Source: Panopea generosa
Taxonomy: Eukaryota; Mollusca; Bivalvia; Adapedonta; Hiatellidae
Direction of reading: 5' to 3'
Length of the DNA: 64,000 bases
Assembly (NCBI GenBank): GCA_029582155.1
Contig: CM055897.1
Location: 91,959,829-92,023,828 of the forward strand
This document shows, piece by piece, positions 1-12,800 of the stretch; the first letter of the stretch is position 1; each line of letters begins with the position of its first letter. The notes under the pieces were generated by a model that was not told the DNA's origin, searched no databases, and saw only the letters and a program-made list of their open reading frames with translations. Both the position numbers and the translations under genes were made by a program.

Positions 1-99
1 ATTCATTGTTATATACCCACATGCATAGCCCTATGAAATATTGTTTAACCAATATTGAATCTTTAGTGTCATTTATATGTCATGATATACAATTGTATC

Positions 100-200
100 A
101 GCGGTGAGAGATGAATGAAATGCAATGTCGCATATATCAATCATTACAGATGATAGTCAGACGTACTACCGACTGAGCTTACCAGACCCAGTTTGTTTAA
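100..200 (-). mobile_element. tRNA-derived SINE fragment
   Basis: Sequence such as 'gagatgaatgaaatgcaatg', then 'atagtcag..gta..accgactgagctta', is the degraded equivalent of the head and neck of the full SINE at 18102-18386. It is truncated and lacks a clear tail. Confidence 0.5.
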
Positions 201-305
201 CAAACTACAGCATGCATGTAGTTTGATTTTTTTTTATATAAATGCAAACTACATGTATTCACCTTAACAATACATGAGGAATATTATAAAAACTTCCATA
301 CGAAC

Positions 306-463
306 CTGTTGTGGCAGTTTAGTTTTCAGCTGATGCAACTGTAGAACTGGCATGACTGCAGGTCGTCCATGAGCACACTGGAAGGGTAGATCACAGCATG
401 ACAGATCACTGATCAAGGCCTCGCACTCATCCAGAGTCAGGGGGTCACCAAACTTTATGGCTC
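306..463 (-). CDS. MLH3: MLH3 exon 15 (last exon seen)
   Basis: The exon reads GAIKFGDPLTLDECEALISD then LSCCDLPFQCAHGRPAVMPV. It matches human [21 protein letters not shown] and the CQLPFQCAHGRPSMLPL signature, so the C-terminal Cys-X-His-Gly-Arg-Pro motif is intact. After LKTKLPQQ a GTTCGT donor of weak consensus is possible, leaving in phase 0. Human MLH3 runs about 40 residues further, so one more exon probably lies outside the window. Otherwise the frame stops at 264-266. Confidence 0.9.
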
Positions 464-805
464 CTGAGTAAAACATGTTGTAAAATATATACTTATAATT
501 AAAACAATTAAGAAGTTTCACTATGATGATCAAATTAGCTCAATAAGCAGTTTTTGAAATTTTATTTTAGTTTGAAAATTTACCTTTAAACCATTAAGCA
601 TCTTTTAATATACTGTTTTTATATAATTTCTGAATTTTAATGGAACAAAGCATCTCTAGGTTACACTAACACTTGTACATGTATGTAAGGGGTGTTCAAG
701 CTGTCAGTAAACTTTGTCATAAAATTTTCAATGTTACAAGCACACATTTTTGAAATTTGGTTTAATACTTTAAAGACCCTATCATTCTGCATTTAACCAT
801 GATCA

Positions 806-876
<71 letters not shown>

Positions 877-3800
877 CAAATTTCATTGACACATATAGAT
901 GAGTATGACACAAACAAAAGGGGACTGGGATGATATTGAATTGTCGATTGTTTATATTCAAATAGCACCAATGATCTACACATATGCGGGCATCAGTAAC
1001 ATGATCCGTGGTTAGGACATACATCCTCTGCTTGAGTTCAGTCTCTCACTGCTGAGGTAAGGCGCTGTAACAACCACCTATCTCTCAGTGCTGAGGTAAG
1101 GTGCTGTTGTATAACAACCACTTATCTCTCAGTGCTGAGGTAAGGTGCTGTTGTATAACAACCACCTATCTCTCAGTGCTGAGGTAAGGCGCTGTTGTAT
1201 AACAACCACCTATCACTCAGTGCTGAGGTAAGGCGCTGTTGTCTTACAACCACCTATCTCTCAGTGCTGAGGTAAGGCGCTGTTGTATAACAACCACCTA
1301 TCTCTCACTGCTGAGGTAAGGTGCTGTTGTATAACAACCACCTATTTCTCACTGCTAAGGCACTGTTGTATAACAACCACCTATCCCTCAGTGCTGAGGT
1401 AAGGCACTGTTGTATAACAACCAACTATCTCTCAGTGCTGAGGTAATGCGCTGTTGTATAACAACCAACTATCTCTCAGTGCTGAGGTAAGGCGCTGTTG
1501 TATAACAACCACCTATCTCTCACTGCTGAGGTAAGGCACTGTTGTATAACAACCACCTATCTCTCAGTGCTGAGGTAAGGCACTGTTGTATAACAACCAC
1601 CTATCTCTCAGTGCTAAGGTAAGGCGCTGTTGTATAACAACCACCTATCTCTCAGTGCTGAGGTAAGGCGCTGTTGTATAACAACCACCTATCTCTCAGT
1701 GCTGAGGTAAGGTGCTGTTGTATAACAACCACCTATCTCTCAGTGCTGAGGTAAGGTGCTGTTGTATAACAACCACCTATCTCTCAGTGCTGAGGTAAGA
1801 CGCTGTTGTATAACAACCACCTATTTCTCAGTGCTGAGGTAAGGCACTGTTGTATAACAACCACCTATCTCTCACTGCTGAGGTTGTGGGTTCGATCTCA
1901 GCTAGAACCAATAAAACTGGATATGCTATATATATAACCTGCCATGTGTTGTAATGACACTACAGTAAACCCCATAATCATTACCACCCGCCCCAGCGCG
2001 CATATGTCAAGTTAAGAAATTCTATTTCTATATTAGGCCATAATAAATTAATTGCTGGATAATCATCCAAATTTTTCTTAAAAACTGGGAGTGCATAAAG
2101 GTTTTATTTTTTTTTATTTTTTTTTTTTTATGAAAATAAGAAGTGTCGGGGCGGCATGAAAATTAGGGGGAGGGCAGGGATGATAATCTAGCAATTAATT
2201 TATTATAGCCTTATATTACATTGGTATGTTTTAAAGATACCCATATGGCAATAAGTGCCCAGAGAGTAAGTATATCGATGCATAGCATATTGGAAAGATT
2301 TTTGTGAATTCTAAAATTTAAAAAATAAAGTAGATATATACCAGCCATCAAGACTAAAACAAAAATAAATTTACCAAAGGTCCTCAGGACACAACAACGT
2401 AAACATTAAACAAATGGAACTAGAGTTGTAAAATTTTCTTAACTTTGTCAATTTTCCATTATATAAGCTGATTTACTATAATAACCTGCCAATTTATAAA
2501 CAATGGAACAGTATATACATAATTACATGAGAACATACCATGACAAGCCAGAGAACACAAAATTTTGTGAATAGTATGGGGTAAGCGTCCTGTTGTGCCA
2601 TTGGTTGCCACAAGCAACTGTAAAGAGAAAAGTACTACATTAATGGACTGATACATGGACTAACTGATTTTTAAAGTGTGTTTATACATCATAATAATGA
2701 GAAGGACTGTGATTGGTTGAGCGATTCAAGGGGCTGGCTCACCACTGAGGTTAATTAAAGTGAATGGATAATCAAGCACCAAAATCACATCAGATGGCAG
2801 TTTAAGAGAGGTTGTTGATGTAGCATTGTGTCATGATAATAAGACATCATTACCTTGACACATCAGGCGAGATGACAGTGGTCATTGTAACATTGTTTCC
2901 AACGGAGCTATTGAGTAGTAGAGAATATGTAAGGTGTCACAAATGTAGTGTTCCAATATTTGAGATAATTTTGCAAAAATAGAACCTTTCATATATACAT
3001 GTGGTCAAAATGGCTCCATTAAAAGTCCAACAAAAGCAAAAGCAATTACCAAAATTTCCAATTGAACCAATGAAATTTCAGGTGAAATGGTTTGACAGTC
3101 TAATTTCAGGTGAAATGGTCAAACAGACTAATTTCAGGTGAAATGGTCAGACAAGTCTAGTTTCAGGTGAAATGGTCAGACAGTTTAATTTCAGGTGCAA
3201 TGGTCAGACAGTCTATTTCAAGTGAAACATACCCGATCAATGCCAGTAATCATGTTATTATCTTGTCGCAGATGGACATTTTTAGTATGAAAATAAATTT
3301 AACTGGTTTGATATAGTTTGATAAATGAATAAAATAAGAATACATATACATTGTAATACATATTTTGATGCTAATTTATTGACTACAGCCGGATTATTTA
3401 TCAACAGCATGCAAGAAAACAATTCATATTTGCATGATATGTCATATTAACCAAGACATTGAGAAATCTGATGTTTTTCCTGAAACTGCACAATAGCAGA
3501 AAAACACAGCGTATACTTCAACAATCAAAGCATTATTTAATAGTTTGAAATATAAGTGGGGTGGTAGTGCAGTGGATAAAGAGTTGGGGTTCATGCTAGA
3601 GATCAACAACACTCAGTACTGGTTCTACTCAGGTAAGAAACTCTACAGCAATTCATATAAGTTACTTGACACTTCAGCTAAGATAAATCAGTATAAACTT
3701 AATTATAACACTTCATACGTGTACAGTTATTTTACCTGGCACCAGGTCAAATTTTTCTAAATTTTTAAACACTGAATGCCTTTCATAGACAAAAACATAT

Positions 3801-6800
3801 TACTATTCATTCATTTTAAAATTCATAAATCTCACCACAACATGATCCTTAATCAGCGTCTGAAATTAAAATAAAATTATGAAAATCATTTACATGTATG
3901 TATCTCAATGTGATTGGTATACGTGTTGATTAAATCACTCCAACAATATTTTCAACGTTTGTTTGCTGCAGGTATCTCAATGGCATACTGTATAACCTTG
4001 TAAATAAGCACATACTTGAATATAAACGTACGCCAAAACTAAGTGCATAGGACCTTACCCTCATTCTCTATGTGATAATAACCTCATTTCAAATTCTTCC
4101 TTTAATTTTGTCTTATAATTAGGCACATACATTTTTATATCAATGATATATAACCCCTTTGTTTGAAATCTTATATTAATTTTAATCATTCATCTAAAAC
4201 TGGAATCATTATTACTTTACAAGGTCATTATTCGTAATTGTCAGTCGCTACAACTGTTACCATTGAGATCCATCTGAGCAGACTATACACTGTTAGTTTT
4301 TATAATAAAACTGCGATATGTCAGTAATCCAATTCAGCAATTTCATTATAATAAGTTATTTGTACATCCCTGATGTTATCTGATCAATCAGTCATTATTA
4401 GAGTTTAGCGACCTCCCAGTGTGAAACTCCAAACACAGCATTTGTTTACATGCAGGCTGATAGCTACTGTTTGATGACTATTCATTGACTGTCACATGTT
4501 TACCTTATGTGCATAAAACCAGTCAGTGGATGAAAAAAACACATAGTGGATAAACCCGTGAAAATGATTTTGGAAGAACCCGAATTTTAACACTTTCACC
4601 AAATAAATTTTTTTTCACCCTTTTATTTTTTTATAGAGTATAAGAGTATAAGGTTACATGATCATTTTATTATGCATAGTACTGCATATTTTATGTTTCA
4701 ATCTTTTAAATTATTCATTAACTATGTGTTTTCTTTGGTTGTAACATCCAAAGAACAAGTACGCATGGGGCTTATGTTTAAGCATATATCAAATAGAGGC
4801 GCATAGCTTAGGGTTTATGTATAAGTCCTTATCGAAAGTAGGTGCATAAAAGTGTCCCTAAAATGAACTTAAACACATATGCTTAATTACTAGATTTTAC
4901 AGCATGCACGTGTATATACTAGATCAGTCATTCCAACAATATCTCCCAACAGAATTTGTCTACTATCTGGTATCTTGCTTTTAAGCTAGATTTAATCTTA
5001 TTCTGTATTCTGTCCGATTAGCATGCAGATTCTCATGTAAATTCTACTTTGCATATTGAGCATATTAACTTGTTGAATTAACAGTTCATTTCATCTAGAC
5101 CCTTGAATATTTTATTGCCAGATGAACAGTTTGATAGTATTTATATGAATATACATCCACCCTTAAAATATTTTAAACCTTAACAAATAGTCATCTATAT
5201 GGATGCACACAAATCTATTATATAAAATAAACCTCCCCAGCTATGTATCTTTCATACAACTATGCAATCTGGTCTATGAAGAAAATGGCCATTATTTGTG
5301 TGACCAGAATCTTTTGCCACGTTTGTTTCATAATGATAGTCTTAGTGCAAACATTGGCAATCAAGAATACCGGTACATAAAACTATTCCACTATTTTTTC
5401 TCCCAAATATTTGACACAAGATTTGCTGCAGTTGACTTATTTATACAAAACAAGGTAGCAATTACAAGTACTATCAACTTCTGTACCTCAACTGTATTCC
5501 AGTATATTGTTTCCTTCTTCTTCCTCGTCTCATCGTTCACAACTAGGCAAGCTGGGACAGACTTTATCAGCACAACATCACGACTCTGTGCGTCCTTGTG
5601 GAACTTTATACCTTCAACATATAAAGTGTCAAATAAACTTATATTTAGGATTAAAAAGCATGTTATGTATCTAAATTTCTAGTGTACATATTTATAATAA
5701 AATTGCAAGTACTGCACGACGTCTTAAACCCAAGAGTATCTCTCAATGAATAAACCCCTTTGTTATACATTTACAACCTAAAATTCCACAAGACTCAAGT
5801 GATTTCTTTATTTCTTACATCTCATCCCATCTAAATGCTTCTGTCAAATGTTTTGTTTTGAAAATCAATAGAAACTAATGTAATTATTTAAACATCTTCA
5901 AATTTACATTTACAAACTGAAGTAGGTTCAATTTTGGTTAGTTTAGCATGAATCCATCCAGAACATGATATAAGACTTAAAGTAAACAATAACTTAGATG
6001 TATTTCTCTGTGTATATAGTACCTATAACTTGGATCTATATATCTGTGTACATCAGTACCTATAACTTGGATCTATATATCTGTGTACATCAGTACCTTT
6101 AACTTGGATCTTTATATCTGTGTACATCAGTACCTATAAACTGGATGTATATCTCTATGTACATTAGTACCTATAACATGGATGTATTTCTCTATGTACA
6201 TTAGTACCTATAACTTTGATGTATTTCTGTGTGTACGTTAGTACTCATAACTTAGATCTATATCTCTGTGTACATTAGTACCTATCAATTGGATAACATG
6301 GATGTGTTTCTCTGTGTACATATTACCTATAACATGGATATATATCTCTGTGTACATCAGTACCTATAACGTGGCCCTATATCTCTGTGTACATTAGTAC
6401 CTATAACTTTGGTGTATTTCTGTGTGTACATTAGTTCTTTTAACTTGGATCTATATCTCTGTGTACATTAGTACCTATAAATTGGATAACTTATATGTAT
6501 TTCTCTGTGTACATAGTACCTGTATCTCTATGTACATTAGTTCCTATAACATGGATCTATATTTCTGGTTACATTAGTACCTTTCACTTGGACGTTTATC
6601 TCTGTGTTCGTTAGTACCTATAACATGGATCTATATCTCTGTGTACATCAAAACCTGTATCTCTGTGTACATTAGTACCTATAACTTGGATGTATTTCTC
6701 TGTGTACATAGTACCTATAACATAGATCTATATCTCCGTGTATATAGTACCTGTATCTCTGTGTACATTAGTACCTATAACACAGATCTATATCTCTGTG

Positions 6801-9800
6801 TACATTAGTACCTGTATCTCTGTGTACATAAGTACCTATAACATTGATCTTTATCTCTGTATGCATTAGTACCTATAACATGGATCTATATCTGTGTACA
6901 TTAGGACCTGTATCTCTGTGTACATAGTAGTGATAGTACCTATAACATGGATCTATATCTCCGTGTACAATAGAACCTATAACATGGATCTACATCTCTG
7001 CATACATTTGTACCTATAATTTTGGTGTATTTCTCTGTGTGTACAATAGTACCTATAACATGGATCTATATCTCTGCATATATTAGTACCTATAACTTTG
7101 GTGTATTTCTGTGTGTGAGCAATAGTACCTATAACATGGATCTATATCTCTGTGTACATAAGTACCTATATCTCTGTGTACATTAGTATGTTCAACATGG
7201 ATCTATATCTCTGTATACATAAGTACCTATATCTCTGTGTACATTAGTACATATAACTTGGATCTATATCTGTGTACATTAGTACCTATACATTGGATGT
7301 ATTTCTCTGTGTACATTTGTACCTATAAATTGGATGCATTTCTCTGTGTACATAGTACCTATAACGTAGATCTATATCTCCGTGTATATAGTACCTGAAT
7401 CTCTGTGTACATTAGTACCTATAACACGGATCTGTATCTCTGTGTACATTAGTACCTGTATCTCTGTGTACATAAGTACCCATAACATTGATCTTTATCT
7501 CTGTATGCATTAGTACCTATAACATAGATCTATATCTCTGTGTAAATTAGTACCTGTATCTCTGTGTACATAGTACCTATAACATGGATCAATATCTCCG
7601 TGTACAATAGTACCTATAACACATTAGTACCTATAATTTTGGTGTATTTCTCTGTGTGTACAATAGTACCTATAACATGGATCTATATCTCTGCATACAT
7701 TAGTACCTATAACTTTGGTGTATTTCTGTGTGTGAGCAATAGTACCTATAACATGGATCTATATCTCTGTGTACATTAGTACCTATAAATTGGATAACTT
7801 GAATGTATTTATCTGTGTACATAGTACCTATAACATGGAACTATATCTCTGTGTACATAAGTACCTATATCTCTGTGTACATTAGTATGTTCAACATGGA
7901 TCTATATCTCTGTATATATAAGTACCTATATCTCTGTGTACATTAGTATGTTCAACATGGATCTATATCTCTGTAAACATTAGTACATATAACTTGGATC
8001 TATATCTGTGTACATTAGTACCTATAAATTGGATGTATTTCTCTGTGTACATTAGTACCTATAAATTGGATGTATTTCTCTGTGTACATTAGTACCTATA
8101 ACATCGATGTATTTATGTGTGTACGTAAGTACCTATAACTTGGATGTATTTCTCATTGTACATTAGTACCTATAACTTGGATCTATATCTTTGTGTACAT
8201 TAGTACCTATAAATTAGAAGTATATCTCTGTGTACATAAGTACTTATACATTGGATCTATATCTCTGTGTACATTAGTACCTATAAATTGGATGTATATA
8301 TCTGTGTACATTAGAACCTTTAACATGGATGTATTTCTCTGTGTACAATAGTACCTATAACTTGGATATATTTCTCTATATACATTTGTACCTATAACTT
8401 GGATCTATATATCTCTGTGTACATTAGTACCTTTAAATTGGATGTATTTTCTGTGTACATTAGTACCTATAACTTGGATGTATATCTCTGTGTGCATTAG
8501 TAGCTATAAATTGGGATGTATATCTCTGTGTACATTAGTACCTATAAATTGGATGTATATCTTTGTGTATATTTATACCTATAACTTGGATGTATTTCTC
8601 TGTGTACATTAGTACCTATAACTTGGATCTATATCTCTGTGTACATGAGAACCTATAACTTGGATGTATTTCTGTGTGTTCATTCGTACCTATTACTTGG
8701 ATGTATTTCTCTGTGTACATTAGTACCTATAACTTGGATGTACTTCTCAGTGTACATTAGTTCCTTTATCTCTGTGTACATTAGTACATATATCTCTGTT
8801 AACATTAGTACCTTTATCTCTGTGTACATTAGTATCTATAACTTGAATCTATATCTCTGTGTACATTAGTACCTATAACTTGGATGTATCTTTGTGTACA
8901 TTAGTACCTATATATATGTGAACATTAGTACATATATATATATCTGTGTACATTAGTACCTATAACATGGATGTATTTCTCTGTGAACAATAGTACCTAT
9001 AACTTGGATGTATTTCTCTTTATACATGTGTACCTATAACTTGGATCTATATCTCTGTGTACATTACTACCTATAAATTGGATGTATTTTGCCGTGTACA
9101 TTAGTACCTATAACTTGGATGTATTTCGCTGTGTACATTAGTACCTATAACTTGGATGTATATCTCTGTGTGCATTAGTAGCTATAAATTGGGATGTATA
9201 TCTCTGTGTACGTTAGTACCTATAAATTGGATGTATATCTCTGTGTAAATTTTTACCTATAACTTGGATGTATTTCTCGGTGTACATTAGTACCTATAAC
9301 TTGGATCTATATCTCTGTGTACATTAGAACCTATAACTTGGATGTATTTCCGTGTGTTCATTCGTACCTATTACTTGGATGTATTTCACTGTGTACGTTA
9401 GTACCTATAAATTGGATGTATATCTCTGTGTAAATTTTTACCTATAACTTGGATGTATTTCTCGGTGTACATTAGTACCTATAACTTGGATCTATATCTC
9501 TCTGTACATTAGAACCTATAACTTGGATGTATTTCCGTGTGTTCATTCGTACCTATTACTTGGATGTATTTCTCTGTGTACATTAGTACCTATAACTTGG
9601 ATGTATTTCTCGGTGTACATTAGTACCTTTATCTCTGTGTACATTAGTACATATATCTCTGTGTACATTAGTACCTATATCTCTGTGTACATTAGTATCT
9701 ATAACTTGAATCTATATCTCTGTGTACATTAGTACCTATAACTTGGATGTATCTTTGTGTACATTAGTACCTTTATATATGTGTACATTAGTACATATAT

Positions 9801-12800
9801 ATATCTGTGTACATTAGTACCTATAACTTGGATGTATTTTTATGTACATTAGTACCTATTCTGCTGAACTCCTGTGTGTATGCCACCATCACTCTCACTT
9901 CATCCTCTGTAAGTGTCAACAGCCTGGGTGGGTCAACAACAAACTTACACAGCCTTCCTCCATCTACATCATTGTCCACATAGGCCCCTGAAACAAATCA
10001 ACTAGCAGTCAGGGAAACATTCTTACGTAACAACAAATTAAGATCTCCCTGACAAATTGGTCTAATGCACTGTCTTGAGATCACATACCTCTGACCACTG
10101 AGGTCGTGGGTTTGAGCCCATGTCGGTCTAAACAATTTGACTGCTTCTTGCACAAGTATGTTTTTACTTCTCAGATTAATTCCGAGGTCTTCTTCCATCA
10201 ATAAAACTATATTTCAAAATAAGTATATAACTTTTTGATGCATTAAAAATCACATTTAATAAACCTCACTCAATTGTTTTTAAAAGCACTAACTTTGCCT
10301 CTACTGTGATTCCATACATGTGTAGTGTTAAACTACATAGTTGGGTTTTCTGTAAACAGTTTTTAATAAAACAGTTTAAATCATAAGCCTTAAACAGACA
10401 CATTTTACATGTATGTACAAATGTAACTAGTGTTTTGTATCACATTGATTATAGTGTGTAGATTATACATGTACACTACTATATTAATGTAAAGTGTAGA
10501 TTATACATGTACACTACTATATCCATGTAAAGTGTAGATTATACATATACTTTACTATATCAATGTAAAGTGTATATATCCATGTAAAGTGTAAATTATA
10601 CATGTACACTACTATATCCATGTAAAGTGTTGATTATACATGTACACTTCTATATCCATGTAAAGTGTAGATTATACATGTACACTATTATATCCATGTA
10701 AAGTGTAGACTATACATGTACACTATTATATCCATGTAAAGTGTAGATTATACATGTACACTACTATATCCATGTAAAGAGTAGATTATACATGTACACT
10801 ACTATATCCATGTAAAGTGTAGATTATACATGTACACTATTATATTCATGTAAAGTGTAGATTATACATGAACACTACTATATCCATGTAAAGATTACCT
10901 TCTGTAAGCATTTCCAACCGTATCCTCTCATGTGCAGCATGTTGGTCTATGACAGCCAGTAAGTCTGCATCTGGGAAGTAAATAAATGTCATCTACCAGA
11001 CATACATGTAAATTAATGTGTTAGTATGAGTTAAGCTTCACAAGATCATTATCATCCAGTAATAAGTCAATGTAGTTAATGAACCATGACAACAAAAGAT
11101 ATAAGTCTACTGTCTAAATATTTTCCATGTTTTCAAGTCCCAATGTTTTACTATGCAGGTTAACTCCAAGGAGCTAACTTATGTCTCAATCAAGATTTAC
11201 CTCCCTTGTAAATATTTACCTGTAGTGGGTTAGCTCCAAGGAGCCAACTAATGTCCCATTCAAGATTTACCTCCCTTGTAAATGTTAACCTGTAGAAGGT
11301 TAACTCCATGGAGCCAATTTATGTTCCATTCAAGATTTACCTCCCTGAAAATTTGAACCTGTGGAAGGTTAACTTCAAGGAGCAACTAATATCCCATTCA
11401 AGACTTACCTCCCTTGTAAATGTTAACCTGCAGCGGGTTAACTCCAAGGAACTAACTTATGTCTCAATCAAGATTTACCTCCGTTGTAAATATTTACCTG
11501 TAGCGTGCTAACTCCTATGGCCAACTAATGTCCCATTCAAGATTTACCTCCCTTGTAAATGTTAACCTGTAGTGGGTTAACTCCAAGGAGCCAATTTATG
11601 TCCCATTCAAGGTTTACCTCCCTTGTAAATGTTGACCAGTAGAAGGTTAACTTTAAGGAGCAACTAATGTCCCATTCAAGATTTAACCTCCCTTGTAAAT
11701 GCTAACCTGTAGCGGATTAACTCCAAGGAGCCAACTAATGTCCCATTTAAGGTTTACCTCCCTTGTAAATGTTATCCTGTGGAAGGTTAACTTCAAGGAG
11801 CCAAATAATGTTCTATTCAAGATTTACCTCCCTTGTAAATGTTAACCTGTAGCTGGTTAACTCCAAGGAGCAACAAATGTCCCATTCAAGATTTACCTCC
11901 CTTGTAAATGTTAACCTATAGCGGATTAACTCCAATGAGCCGACTAATGTCCCATTCAAGATTTACCTCCCTTGTAAATGTTAACCTATAGCGGATTAAC
12001 TCCAAGGAGCCAACTAATGTCCCAGTCAAGATTTACCTCCCTTGTTAATGTAAACCTGTAGCGGATTAGCTCCAGGGAGCCAATTTATGTCCCATTCAAC
12101 ATTTACCTCCCTGAAAATGTTAACCTGTGGAAGGTTAACTTCAAGGAGCAACTGATGTCTTATTCAAGATTTACCTCCCTTGTAAATGTTAATCTCCAAG
12201 GAGCCAACTTAGTCTCAGTCAGTCAGTCAAGATTTACTATGCTGGTTAAAAAAGGGATCATTTCAGTTCAATCTGCCTGGTACTTAAATATAAATATAAC
12301 TAATGTATACACAATATTGTAAAGTTATCTTATAATAACTGAGACATCAATTCAAAATCATCACTTAAATGTTAGCCACTTTGTGATATATTGTATAGTT
12401 ACAGAATTTTCAAGAATGGCATTTAAAATAACAAATGTTACATACCTCCATTAGCTATGTGTTTATCTTTACTGATGAGACATGCAATAAACTTGTTATC
12501 AAGCTGCCCAACAACCTGCAAAAATATATCAAACTTAATACTAGTACATTCTTTTGTGGATGAATGTCCAATTTGCAGCACATTTATTTTAGTGAGTGGG
12601 TATATTTGATTTTCGTGTATAACTTCATAATTAATAACCAATACATGCATTAACATTCTCAACATACCATGCCAAGTTTACATACAAATTTAAGAAAAAA
12701 AAAGAATTGGAATTGCCCTTCTCATCTAATTATCTGCAATACTTTTACAAGTAATCTGTATACCGACAGAAATAAATAACTTCCAAATAACATTTCAATC

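Noticed and set aside
5203-5682. 159-codon plus-strand ORF
   Set aside because: It lies opposite MLH3 exon 13, and the minus strand has conserved residues and splice sites.
7564-9732. ORFs of 69-76 codons with periodic Tyr/Ser/Cys
   Set aside because: They follow the 37-bp minisatellite in frames where three units avoid stops; no sign of coding.
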